A DNA stretch of 64,000 nucleotides from Anastatus disparis (Eukaryota; Arthropoda; Insecta; Hymenoptera; Eupelmidae), in contig JAFFSR010000227.1 in assembly GCA_017163975.1 (NCBI GenBank), forward strand, positions 3,968,001 to 4,032,000. Reading direction: 5' to 3'. The notes below the pieces were generated by a model. That model saw only the letters and a program-made list of their open reading frames with translations. It had not been told where the DNA came from and ran no database searches. How positions within the stretch are numbered: the stretch's first letter is position 1; every line of letters begins with the position of its first letter. This document shows positions 37,579-50,036 of the stretch, piece by piece. The position numbers and the translations under genes are program-made.

Positions 37579-40428
37579 ACATGTAGTTATGTACAGATAA
37601 AGTTAATACGCTGGGTAAGCACGTGTGCGTTGGTAAAAAATTAAACTGGTAGGTATATACAAACAAGTTACTTGGAATCGAACATGGAATATATATGTAT
37701 GTGTATATACATACCTTAATTCCAGTCTTTCGTTTTGATACGGTTCGTGAGACTCTGATACCGAGGAACGTCTTCGTTATGCGCGTATACATAGCGGCGC
37801 ACATACAACTTGTTTTTGGGCGTTATTTAATAACGTTTGCGGCAGTGCAACGGTTCTCTATATACTGTTTTTAAAAGGTGTGTTTAAAAAGCGAACGAGA
37901 AGGCTATGACTTTTGTGTTTTTCATTTGGGTTTTTTTTTCTGAATTGTTTGGAGAAAAAATTTTATTTGAAAATTATAGAAATTAGCTTTATTTTAAGGA
38001 TTGTTAGTTATTGTGGTTGATAAATAATTTATGGTGTTTGTAATGTAATGAACCTTGTTAGTATATGCAATAGAAGATGAAATTTCAGATGATTGCATTT
38101 GAAGAACATTAAATTTTGTGATTAATGGCTTTGTTTAAATCTATATAATTATTTGTTTAATTTTGTTGATTGAGGTTAAGTAAATCATATCTTTTATAAT
38201 AAATTAATCTTTTTCTATGAAAAATTAATATTCATAGCATTTTTTTCTTACCAAAATTGAAACTTAAATTTTCTGTAACTTTCTTGATTTGAATGAAAAT
38301 TGATCTATAAATTTAATTATTTTTAAAAATATTTTTAAAAAATGCAGTATCTTCTATGTTTGTTTAATTGAGTTTTTAACTGTTTAGATAAAAAGATTTT
38401 TAATATTTTTAAAAATCAATTCATTAAAAATTTCTTGAATCACATTTTAAATCTCATAAAAATCAACGATGTTGTATAAAGACAGCTTTCGTATAAAATG
38501 ATGCTTGATAAAATTAAAAAAAATTACACCATGACTATGAGGATAATAATATGACATAGTGTCGTCACTAGAAATATTACAACTACATGCTTTACGTAAT
38601 TTTGATAATTTTTATTTGAGGGTTTTGTAAAATTGATAGCGATATAACCTATAATTTTATAATATGATAACACGATATTCCATCATTATAACGTCATAGT
38701 TTTAATAATTTTAATCATAATATTTTTTTCGTGTCAACATTTCATGTTAGTTCACACAATAATTGATAAAACTTTTCAGCTTCAAAATAAAACTTATGTA
38801 AATGAAAAGATTCAGGTTACATTTTTAAACTATTCTTTAAGATTGAATAAACGAAATCGGGTTAAACCAAAAAAAATATGTACATTGACTAAATTTTTGT
38901 AACGTCAGATGCGACAGAACTTACTTTCAACTGTAAATTAGGCAATACCGGCACTTTTCAAAAGTACATCTTTTTAAATTAGTAAAACAAAATGCCATCA
39001 TAAAAAAAGATCATAAAGAATTTCAAAATAATTTTATCTTACAATCAGAAATTTCTATTTTATCAAGATATATGGCATAATTCAAAAATTATCTAACAAA
39101 AAACATTTCATAAAAATAACAGCAATAAAGCAAAGAACATCAAAAGAAAAAAAAATATATAATATTCATTGTCCTACTTTTCTCCGAAATATGAAACAAA
39201 AAAAAAGAAAAAATATAGAAAAGACTTGTGACGCTTTTCCGCTGTGACGGATTACGCCTAAAGCCAAGGGAAAACGGAAGAAGCTAGTATATGCGCTGTC
39301 GTGCATACATATCCCTAAAGCACTTCTCTTTTTTTTTATCATGACTTTTCGACCCTTGTATATATTCAGAATGAATAAGAGTAGTCTAATCTCTCTATAG
39401 GCTTCTCTTCGCATACAGCATTTCTAATCTCTGAGCTCACTTCCACTCTTACGCTATACGTACACGTATAAAGTGCACAGTGTAGTTTGCTTAAATCTGG
39501 ATGGATTATAACATTATATGACGACATGTTACGTGAAAGATAATCTCGCGCGTGTGTATGTGTATATGTGTATACTATAGCAAGAGTTTAAAGTTCGGCA
39601 ACGACAGGCGTGAAAACTCATGCCCGGAGATCTTAATCTTGAGTGGTTATACTTCTAACAAAAGATTATACGACGAGAAGTGTATATAATATAGAAAGCG
39701 AGAATCTTGTACGGTGTATACGCGTTACTATTATTTCGCTGTTATTACCTCGTAATCTAGGAAGAGCGTATTATGGAAAATGCGGAGAGAAAAAAATGAG
39801 AGAAAAAGAGAGAGAAAAGCGATGGTAACGATAACAATGTGTTAAGTATAAAAGAGGCGTAAAATAGAAAGTTAAGCTATGTATGTATTTATGAGCATGC
39901 TGTGCAATGTAAATCAACTTTTCGTGGAACTGAATACATCATCGATATTCCCATTGTGTGTGTTGAGACTTCGATACGCTCTGCTGCAATTTCATTTTAT
40001 TTTTTTTTTAATTATTGTTTCTGAATTTTGAATTTTCATATACCAAATGATACAAGAATTTGATCGTTTCATTTGTTCTTTTATTGACCTACAAGATCAG
40101 CGCAATGTTTTCTTTATATCATTTATTTATCAATTAACAGTTATAGCTGCGTTAAGATCCGTTAAAAATTAACGTGATGTAATGCAACTTGAGGCAGTTT
40201 TCCCGGTACGTATAGCTATGTAGTTAAATGAATAAATTTCCGTGTTTGTCTATCGAGGCATTTAATATGGCAACATCGCGTTTAACATGCATCATATCGT
40301 TTAGATTAAATAGTTGCGGATGCACGTCTAGAAAACGTTTGAGATATCGGTTGAGACTTTTTAAAAAAAAATATTAAATAGTAAGTTTGAGCAGCAGACA
40401 TTTTCGATTAAATATTTTTTTTTATATC
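37125..40428. other. AT-rich DNA with one complex block
   Basis: A CT repeat at about 37543-37578 is followed by a moderately complex stretch to about 37910. 39160-39860 is another complex block with TG-rich and TATATA words. The frames at 37577-37804, 39166-39414 and 39643-39828 have no domain and are probably chance. Confidence 0.5.
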
Positions 40429-40618
40429 ATTTAACGTCGCTATAGTTATGCTATCATTACGATGCTAATTAGCGACGGAGGGTTTCTCAGTGTGTTTGTG
40501 AACGAAGCACATGTATCGTATACAGTGGTGCTTGTATCAACCGCTGAGAGCCGGATTCGAACTCTGGTCCTCGAGATTATGAATCTATCGCTCTACTGAC
40601 TGAGCCACTGAAACCTCC
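40429..40618 (-). mobile_element. tRNA-derived SINE, copy 4
   Basis: On minus it begins GGAGGTTTCAGTGGCTCAG. The A box region is TGGCTCAGTCAGT. The anticodon-like loop TTCATAA is intact, and the B box reads GAGTTCGAATCC. The body and the 3' GCGACGTTAAAT tail are present. The acceptor-side start has lost a few bases relative to other copies. Confidence 0.9.
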
Positions 40619-42852
40619 ATGCTTTATTATTTTTTTTTTACTAAAACATAATTTTGATTTTAGTTATTATTTTAATAAAATGACTTGGAATCTTAATTTG
40701 TATTTAAAATTTATCATGTGAAGATATTTTTATTAATTTATTTGATAAGTAATAATCTTATTAAGTAATAATCAATACACGATTTGTGACCGAATTAGTT
40801 GTTACAATATGCATTATTAACAGTCGCGGAGACTCTAATTTGAGTTTCTTGCTGGCGTCAATGTAGTTTCTTATATATTTCTTATATATTTTTCTGATAG
40901 AGTTTCATTTAGTTTAATATAAAGTTTTCATTGTATTTATTAATTACAAAAACTAATTTTGCATCGAAGAAAGATTCATCTAGTCTTCTTAACGAACCTA
41001 CTCGATATAGTATACCAGGGTTAAAACCACTTAATTATTCTGTTTTTTAAATGTTAAAATAAAATTTTTTTTAAAATTTTATTTTAACATTTAAAATTTT
41101 ATTATCGTAGTCGGCGTGGACTCTCATAATACGGTAAGTTTAAAAAATGATAAAAGTAATAACAAGTAATTTTCTTTAATGTTAGACTTTTTTATTATGA
41201 AGAATTTCTAAGCTATAATGGATATAATTTCCTGATAATTTTTTTTATTTCTCAAGCCTATTGTTTTATACATACCAATTATAAAACATTACGAACATCT
41301 TTAATTAAATGATAGAACAAAGATTCTTTTGAATATGCTGGACCTTGTAACCTTAATAAATATAAGCTTTATACTGATAATTCTTATGCACAAAAGTATT
41401 CAATAGGTATTTTTAAAAGAAATGATTATGGTTACGTTTCACAAATTGTTGAATTACATGTGAGAATCGGTTAAATAAAAAAGATTTAAATGTAATAAAA
41501 GTATCAAGGTGATTAATTGTACATAGGAGTTTGATAATCGGTTGTTTTATATGCAAATCTGAGGAAAATTGGCAATAATCAATTCTATTCTCATAAGAGC
41601 CTCTATTCTTAAATATGCAGCTGATGTCCACACTTTTCCTTGAATGAGAAACGAACCGGTTACTTTAACTTTTCATACTTTTTAACTTGACTTATATAAT
41701 GTCACGTTTACTTATAAAATGCCTACATTATTATTAAATCGCACCCAATTTTCTTTTTAAGACTATAATTGGACCACTATATTATAGATCAGATCCGTAC
41801 ATATTACTAATTCTTTCATATAAAAGGATCTGAATTAGAATGTCAGTAGCTGATACTATTCCAAACTTCGTTGGCCTTTGCTCTTTGCAATCCAGTCAAT
41901 AATTACTTTTCCTTAAACGTTTAGTCACTCGTTTAGCTCGTATAGCTTCGCTTGGCCATGCAATTATTAAAGACAAAGGTGTCGCTGTGGAAGTATTATT
42001 TTCGAGCCGTCCTATTTAGACTTTAATTAAAGTTGTCGATATTTCGTTTATTATTTTGAAAACTACATTGGGTAATTTATAAAGTTACATTAAAATGTGC
42101 AAATTAATTCTATTATCTCAACTAGATTAGATAAAGTTTAATTAAAAAATACAAAAAATAACATGCAATTGATAAGTACAATAAGAATAACAAGCTTTAA
42201 AGAAATTAGAACAAAATGCGCTTAACAATGATTAACAAAACATCGACAATATTTTAGTAGGATGAAATTTTAAATTTTAATTTGTATAAATCAATTTTGA
42301 AGCAAGTGGAGTCCACTTTTCTTTAACAGAAAATTATTTTGTCTTATATCTCAATAATGATCTGTTTTAATTTAGCAGAAAATCTATTTCTTTCGAATTT
42401 ATTAACTACAGATGGATAAATATTTGTTTAAAATTAACCAATTAGATAAATAATATACTAAAGATCAATTATCTCATTGTTAATAGACTTTAGTTTGATA
42501 TAAATCTATATTTATTAAATAAAAATGGATTTAATTTCGAGTTATGCAAATATCCTGCGTGAAGGGCAAGCTATCAATTTTTTGAAAAAATCTCTCCACT
42601 TTTAAAAAATCAATTTTGTATTGGTTTGAAAAAAGCACACTCAAGCAAGATGTTTTTTTTATTTCTAGAGACTTTTTTCTCTGTTTAAAATACGGGCTGA
42701 CCTTTACAACTATTAAATTTTATAAAAAATTTTTTAATGAAAATCATTTCTGAATTATTTTTATTTAATTATCGCGATGACTACCACAATTATTAACTGT
42801 TCTCAAAAAATTAAGTTTTATTTGTATCCAAAGAATTCTTTTAATATTTTTT
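40619..42852. other. AT-rich gene-free DNA
   Basis: Contains the AT-rich hairpin listed at 41045. The 72-codon minus frame at 41413-41631 has no recognisable domain. No other structure seen. Confidence 0.55.
41045..41096. repeat. AT-rich perfect hairpin, 24-bp stem
   Basis: The arms 41045-41068 and 41073-41096 are exact inverted repeats around a TTTT loop. Composition is only A and T apart from one G/C pair, so part of this could be chance, but a 24-bp perfect stem is unusual even here. Confidence 0.85.
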
Positions 42853-43042
42853 TTTTATTTAACGTCACTGTATTTATGCTATCATTGCTAATTAGGGACG
42901 AAGGTTATCAATGTGTTTGTGAACAAAGCACATGTAATACACAGTGGTGCTTATGTCAATCGGCTGCCGAGAGCGGGATTCGAACTCGGGACCTCGAGAT
43001 TACCAATCCATCGCTCTACCGACTGAGCCACTGATGACCTCC
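42853..43042 (-). mobile_element. tRNA-derived SINE, copy 5
   Basis: On minus it begins GAGGTCATCAGTGGCTCAG, with A box region TGGCTCAGTCGGT. The B box GAGTTCGAATCCC and the following GCTCTCGG are intact. The anticodon-loop position reads TTGGTAA. A short deletion in the 3' body removes the GCGAT normally next to GCTAATTAG. The 85-codon + frame over it (42777-43034) is an artefact. Confidence 0.9.
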
Positions 43043-43194
43043 TGTCATTCTTTTAAATACTTGTTTTATAAATATTTGTAGGTATTAATAATGATTATTT
43101 TTCATTTCTGTTTATACAGAAATTCATTATTTCTCGATTGAAATTTTAATTTCAATATTTAAAGTTATTAATCGATCTTTAAAATTTTGTCCGA

Positions 43195-43351
43195 CCCTGG
43201 TGGAAATTGAAACGTTTTTTTTACCATTTTTTGGCCAGTAGAAATGGAAACGCTTTTTTTAACATTTATTGGCCATTTATTTGGCATTTTTATTACTAAT
43301 AACCTCAAATTTTTATACACACCATTTTTAATGCTCATATTTCTACCAGGG
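43195..43351. repeat. Small element with 13-bp inverted ends
   Basis: CCCTGGTGGAAAT (43195-43207) and ATTTCTACCAGGG (43339-43351) are inverted copies with one mismatch. The same core appears a third time, directly repeated, as CCAGTAGAAAT (about 43234-43244). It sits within two tandem units of about 38 bp, each ending in TTGGCCA. This resembles a tiny MITE; no target duplication was established. Confidence 0.45.
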
Positions 43352-46300
43352 GACTATACCCTTTCTTACGGCGACTGAAATAAAATAAAAAATATAAGCT
43401 ACCACGTTAATAGTCAAGGATTAGTAAAATAATTTATGCACTGAAAGAAATTTCGTCTTTGGGTATCTCGATATTTAGAGTCTATTGATTTCATGAAAGA
43501 AACAACATTTCATAACTCTACATTTCGTATTATTTCAATTCGTACAAGCGTATAAATAAACTCTAAGAATCCTCGAATACATGCAAAACGAAACTGAACT
43601 TGATCTTACTCGAAATTCGTAAATATGGAATTCGATGAGTCCTCGCAATAGCGCAAGCGCACGGCCGAGCTAACTTAACTCGGCTCTCGGCGTCTGAGAC
43701 CCCGAGAGCCGAGATTCTCGATTTCTGCAATACCTTTGAATAAGAGACTCCGACGCTAGCGAATCAATTTAACACAATTATTGAAAAGTCTTTATCCCTT
43801 AAGTCATCGACATCTCCAAAGGCAAAATTTTTTTCAGTGTGAAAGTAAGTAACTGCAATTAAATCAACTATCATGTACCATTCTTAGGGGATGTTCCCGG
43901 TCAAAACTTTTAATTTCCAATTTTCCACATTCTTTTAAAGAAGAATATTGAAAAGTATAGTTTTGAAAATATAACTTTCTTCTCAAGAAAATTTCCGATA
44001 AAGAAATTTATCATGGAAAATATAAAAAATAAATTTTGTTAATTAACTCTGGCTGGTATTTGATATAATGAAAATTTCAACTGCGAAAGTTTCCTTTGTA
44101 CATTACAAATATGAAAATTATTCTCATTTAATTGTTTCATAACTGTTTTAATGACTTTCTTCCTTGTTATTAAAAGTTGAGGTAAATAGACATTATTGAA
44201 ATTCCAAATTTTCAAGTTTATCAGTAGAAAAGCCAAAATTTATTTTCAAAATTCGTTAAAAATTATTAAATATATTTTTTCCATAATCATTTTGCAATGA
44301 ATTCAACTAACTGATAATAATTAATCATAAAAATATGTTCTCATTTCAAAACTATTTATTTTTTATAATGATTCATATTTTGTCAGTAGATAGTTCAAAA
44401 CTGTTCATTTTAAGTTTATTAATACAAACTAACAAACAATGCATTAAAGAATTTTGAAATTTAACAACAATTTAATTAACTAATTAAATATAACAAAACT
44501 TTCCAATATTGATTTTTTGTTTAAGCTAATTTTAAATTACAATGTTTTGAAAAAAGTAAACTAAAAAAGTCTGTGGTACGTCTTTAAATTTCTTGTGAGC
44601 CACGCATTTCTTTACATTTTCTTTCAATTGAAGTGTATTTATCATTAGCATACTTATCGCTTTCATCTTATTTATCCACAACCAAAAATTAAATGCGTCG
44701 CGTCGAAGAAATGCTGTAATCTAATCTTTTCCGACGAGACTGCTGTATACGCTTCTGGAACGATTCAAAATTCTTATTTTTTTTTACTCATTATCTTTGC
44801 CTTGTTATGGAAAGTTTAAATAATGACAGACGAGTCACTATCTGCATGTTGAGTTTTTTCGTTATGAACTTTTTGACTTTGATATGCACAATTTCTTTAT
44901 TTTTAACTCGCAAATTAACTGCTTTTCAATAACTTTGAAAGTTAAAAATATTTTTTATTTTAAATTTTTATTATTTCATATAGAACCTATGATTAAAAAT
45001 AAAATAAATGATAACAATTAATCTGAAATATACACTACATTTTCACGCATCAAAACACATTTTCCCAAAATAAAATCAAGCTTTACAACACACACACACT
45101 TCAAGTCAAACGATAAACTTGTATGATTTATTAGCTTAAAGATATATTAGTATACTGTATAAGAGGACACGGCTTTGGATTAAATCTAGATCGCTCAGGC
45201 ATATGAGTAACATGACGTGTTAGTGTATTATAATAGCTTTAACCCTTATTGCAATGGAGATTATGTGCTAAGGTAAATTTTCGATGGCTTAAATTTTACA
45301 TTATATGCGAATGCTAGTATTAATTTGTAGAAGTTGCTGTTAGTTAAATATAGATAAACTCAAATTTTTATAAAGATTTTAAAATAATGGTAAAATTTAT
45401 TTTATTTTTTTTAAATTTTAATGTAGGATGTATAAATTATTATACAAATTTGAATAAGATGAATATGTTGACATGAAAAAATTTAAGGAGATACTTTTAT
45501 AAAACAGTTTATAAGTATTATCAATCAATTCCTTATTTTTCAAATTTTTTGCATACTCCAATGATAAATTATACCCTGGTTTGGAAATAACTTTTGTTAG
45601 CATTATTAAAATTTTGCTGGCAATGAATTTTTAATTTGCAAGTAAAATTTTAATAGTCCTAACAAAAAGTTATGTTAAAAGCAAAAATTAAATAAAATTC
45701 GTCTCTACTACATATAAAAAAAATGTATTCATTTTTCAACATCGCTAAAACAATGGATCATACTTTTTTCGTTGACAACAAAGAACATCGCGTTTTAAAA
45801 ATTCTCAAATTCATCTGTCTTTTCCATTCGAAAAATAATATTGCACGTCAAATAATAGACTTTTATCGAGCGGACTATTATCAATTCATTACGTATTCAT
45901 GCCTCCAATTAGCGAGCTTTTATTTTTTAATATTCAGATCTGTACGAAAATCGAATTATTTTTGACATTTGAATTCTTTTGAAATATTGATTTCATATAT
46001 CTGGAATAAAAATGCGCATGTTGCGTACGTAATTGCATAAAGATTTTTATGTCTCGTACTCGTATTTTTATGTACGAATCATAAAATTAGGCAACACAAA
46101 TTTTGTTATGTTTTCTTTTAACAATTCAAATGCATAAAACTTGATTTTTGAACTATAAATATTATGATAAAGTTAAGATTTGACTAATAATCTTGCATTT
46201 AATAGTTTTATAATCTTGTTTTAATTTATACTGTAATCTTCAAACATATGTAAAAAGTAATTAAATACATCATAAATTTAAAATAATCACCATTTTATTT

Positions 46301-47480
46301 CCCATATCATATATATAATGTTAAGCCATATTCAACCTCCATATAATTTGTGTTTGTGTAGCATTCGTAATATCTGGGATCATTCTTTTGGAACACAAAA
46401 AGCAACTGTTAAAATCCGGCTTTGTCGCTTTAATCGTCCCGACATCATCTCAATTCCTCTCCTTCTCTCTCTCTCTGGTGTTAGTTAACGATGTCAAAAT
46501 CACTGGTATTAAAACTGTCTTTAAACAAGAGCAAGAGGCACTGATCCATGATCCCGGTACGATAAAATATACAGGAAATCTTTTAAGTTCGTCTCTTCGA
46601 AACGGATGGATTTAACGTTCGTTGACCAAAATTTAAATAGATTTTCTAGGATTTTTGTTTCGTGTTGTGATAAAAGCATATCATTTTTTTTAGATTGAAA
46701 GAAAAAATAATTTACAGGTAAAAAGGTTCGTTTACTGTTGATGAGTATACTGACTTGGACAGTGCGAAACGCGTACGTTTTAACAGTTAATTTTTCAAGT
46801 GCTGATATCTTCATAGTTAATCTTCTGCGAATTTGCTAAGAATTTTATTTTATTTTTTCCAATAAAAAAATTTGTAATAGTTAAGAATTATTATATTTCT
46901 GGTAAAGAATAAAACTTTATGGCAAATATAGTACAATTGAAATCCCGCAAACACATAATTCATAACTGTAAGTCATTCTTCCTCTGGCTTCATATTCTTA
47001 AGAACACGTGTACTCGTTAGAATTCTTAAATACTTAAATATCAAGTGTCAGTTGATGTAAAAAAAAAAACAGAAAATTTAACTTCTTTAGAAAAACAAAA
47101 AGGATTTAATGCAGTAAAAACTGAAAACTCAATGGTCCAAAGTTTGATCGTCACTCAAACTCTTCACAAGAAAAAAAAAAGAGAGTTGGTGTATCCACTC
47201 GAAAAAAAAGAACTTTTCTTCACATCCGCGCTTTTAAAACTATTTTATCCTCGAATAAAAAGGGGGCAAAACAAAAACCTTTTCGTATACCGCGATAAAA
47301 AAATATGAAAGCTTAACTACTCCACTTAGAGTCTTCGATAATTTTTCAAGCTCTATTATAGCCCTTAAACCATCTATAACGATAAAATATATAATCTTTA
47401 CAAAAAAAAAAAAAATTTCTTTTCACCATGAATCTTTTAAAAGGAACCAACACAAAAAAGGGCTTTTTGCGTTTATAAAG
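43352..47480. other. AT-rich gene-free DNA
   Basis: Contains the GC-rich hairpin at 43679-43713. Frames at 44039-44236, 45418-45603, 45723-45965, 46388-46615, 46521-46814 and 47045-47308 are short, without domains, and several overlap on opposite strands. I see no splice-linked exon series. Confidence 0.5.
43679..43713. other. GC-rich hairpin
   Basis: CTCGGCTCTCGG (43679-43690) is followed after 11 nt by its exact complement CCGAGAGCCGAG (43702-43713). This GC-rich stem stands in AT-rich DNA. A structured RNA, a repeat remnant or a protein-binding site are all possible. Confidence 0.7.
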
Positions 47481-48398
47481 TAAAATCTAATTTCTCGTTC
47501 TATATACCGGTGCAGAGCGTATCATTAACCGCGTGCATATAACTTCGCCAACGTAAGGGATATATCTCTCTATAGTCTTGCACATGCCGCAAAGTGAATG
47601 TAACTTAAGCGTTACACAAAGTGTACAGTAAAATACATACATACAGAGATACGTACACATAAACACAAGAGATAGATGCCGGGAGAGAGAAGAAAATGTA
47701 AGCAGCTTTAAGAGGAGATATCGTGCGAACGAATGAACTCCTTTTTCTTTTATCTTTCTCTCTCTCTCTCTCTTTCTTGTTTCTTCACATGCACACACAC
47801 GGCGGCTGTATGGTCATTGACGCATCAGGTGTCAGTCACCTCCACTCTGTACTACCGAAGAATCTCGACTTACGTATACAGCGTATTCACGTGTATGTTT
47901 TCATTTAGTTTAATGTTTAATCCAAAGATATTTTACCACTGAAAACGTGTCATTTATTATTTTCACTTTTCTCTCAATCTTTATGTGACGTTTGTGCAAA
48001 AAAATATTCCAACAATGGAAAAGTTTGAATTTTGTTAAAGCGGTTTACTCTTATCATAAACTTATGACTATGAATGATTAAGGAATATTCCTAAGTAGCT
48101 TTTTTCTTCAATTTAAAGGATCAATATTTATGTTTATAATTACGTGCTTGGATAAAGATAAACGCGAATCCTCGTTACCTCCCGACGTCAGCTGTCAAAA
48201 TTTATAAACAACAACCAATTGGAAGCACGTGGATATCGCAAAAGCTGTGTGCAACAACGTATAAATTTTTTAATGAATATAATGATAAAAAAAAGGGCCA
48301 AGGAATAAAATATTGTCGAAAGGATCATGCGCACGTTCCTTTAGTCTATCTCTCTTGGGAGCTAAAGCTTTGGCATATACACACGTTATAACCTAAAA
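47481..48398. other. Complex block left of the minus-strand exon
   Basis: 47481-47900 is less AT-rich, with a CT repeat (about 47757-47773) and opposed low-complexity frames (47487-47798 minus; 47723-47942 plus). 47950-48390 returns to AT-rich DNA. If the adjacent first exon is real, this is the start of its intron. Confidence 0.4.
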
Positions 48399-48404
48399 AC
48401 TTAC

Positions 48405-48822
48405 CTTGACTCTCTCTCGTATATCCTGGCACGCCTCCCCACGTTCTCTACTCGATGCTTCTGGTCTGCTACTGAACGAGATCCTATTTATAACATATCC
48501 ACGTGAAATCCTCGAAAAAATAAAGTTTGAAAAAACGTTAGCAACGAGGCGATAATGAGTTTTGAAATATTGTAAACACGCGCACCGCACACGATATATA
48601 CAAAGTTGTACTTTAACACGCGCGACTGAGAAACAAACGGCAACGCGACACCGTATAGAGTCGATGTACAGCCGTAACTGTAGTCGAACGAACTAAACTC
48701 CGAAAACGAGAGACAAGCAGCGCAGAGCGCACCAGAGAAACACGCGAGTCAGAAAACCCGCAAGCAAAAGTGGTGGGGGATGAAACGATGCGTAGGAGAG
48801 GATTCATACATATATACAAACT
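48405..48822 (-). other. Candidate first exon of a minus-strand gene
   Basis: A CpG-containing block ends, on minus, at a consensus donor AAG|GTAAGT, with the last exon base at 48405. Upstream on minus, an initiator-like TCAGT has its A near 48822. Farther upstream is a GA-rich tract (48868-48911 on +), as seen near insect promoters. Two short minus frames (48393-48590 and 48613-48864) could be upstream or initial coding sequence but show no domain. No acceptor or second exon is identified in the window, so the gene is unnamed. Confidence rests on the donor, the composition and the start-site signals together. Confidence 0.35.
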
Positions 48823-48867
48823 GATCGTGTACTTCGTCCCCTCTGCTATGCACAGACTGGCCACGTA

Positions 48868-48911
48868 AGAGAGAAAGAGAAAGAAAGTGAAAGAAGAAGA
48901 GAGAAAGAGAA
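48868..48911. promoter_or_regulatory. GA-rich tract upstream of candidate start
   Basis: A purine tract made of GAGA, GAAAGA and AAGAAG words, followed by CTG triplets (48920-48937). Its position just upstream of the candidate minus-strand start site fits a GAGA-factor-type promoter element, but simple purine tracts are common in this window. Confidence 0.25.
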
Positions 48912-48959
48912 TGTCAAGTTGCTGCTGCTGCTGCGCTGTTGGGTGTCTGGCACACGCCG

Positions 48960-49846
48960 GATCAGCTGGTTCTCAAACTGTTCTTTTTGTTTTTTTTTTC
49001 TTTGATATGTTGTGATTGTATGAGTGCAAGTGTAGGCAAACTATGGAGGGGAATACAATGCATATAATGTTAGGGGAATATTTAGCCGGTAACGGCACTC
49101 GCGGTGATGTTGGGAACTTGTAGAAAATGTTAAGTCGATTCTTTATCAAAAGGAGAAACTTTATCAAAAGAAGGTAAACACTATTGTTTTCATTTATTAA
49201 TAGTCGATTAATGATGTTTCGAAATTTTAAAATTTTTTACTTGAAATACAATTTAAAATAGCATTAATAAAAAATAATTACAATGATACCCAAGTAGTGC
49301 AAGACAAACGTAGTTAGACTAGTAGATATGCATAATTGTAGGACCTGTAAACTTTAAACACTTAAATTATTTCTAGGAAGTAGAAAAAGTCATATTTAGT
49401 GGTACTTGATTTGTCTATCTTTATATTTTTTAGCGTAAAGAAATTATTACCAATAATGATTATTATTTGCGGTGATTTTTTATCAACATTAATGATATTT
49501 TAAAAATTCAATCAATCATCATTTCTTGTAAAAAAGGTAATTATTAATTTTCATATAAAATCTAATGAATTATTAGAGATATAATTATATACTTACTGAA
49601 TAATATGAACCTGCTGATGAAAAAAATTTAGAAATTTTGAAGTCAAAAAGCTTGTTTGGTGATATTAATACCTTCCATGGCACAGGTGGTGTATTGTATT
49701 TAGGCTCGTGATATTCAAAATCTGTGTTGAGGGTTATACTCTAGCTGCAAAAAATTTTTATTAAAAATTTAGTATTGTACCTTTTGTTTCAACATAATTT
49801 GTCGTATTTTAATTATCTTTGAAAGTTGAATTAATAGCAATCAAAA
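48960..49846. other. AT-rich gene-free DNA
   Basis: No recognised gene, repeat or promoter. The 64-codon minus frame at 48973-49167 is chance-like. Confidence 0.55.
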
Positions 49847-50036
49847 TGAGGTCGTTAGTGGCTCACTCGGTAGAGCAATGGATTCATAATCTCGAGGTCC
49901 CGAGTTCGAATCCCGCTCTCCACTGATTTATACAAGCAAGCACCACTGTATGTTACATGTGCTTTTTTCACAAACAAACTGTAACCTTCGTCGCTAATTA
50001 GCAATGATAGCATAAATACAGCGACGTTAAATAAAA
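49847..50036 (+). mobile_element. tRNA-derived SINE, copy 6
   Basis: Begins GAGGTCGTTAGTGGCTCACT. The A box is TGGCTCACTCGGT, the anticodon-like loop is TTCATAA, and the B box is GAGTTCGAATCCC. The body has a small AGCA duplication before CACCACTG. The 3' end is ACAGCGACGTTAAATAAAAA. It is among the best preserved copies. The minus-strand frame 49855-50052 is an artefact of the element. Confidence 0.92.
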
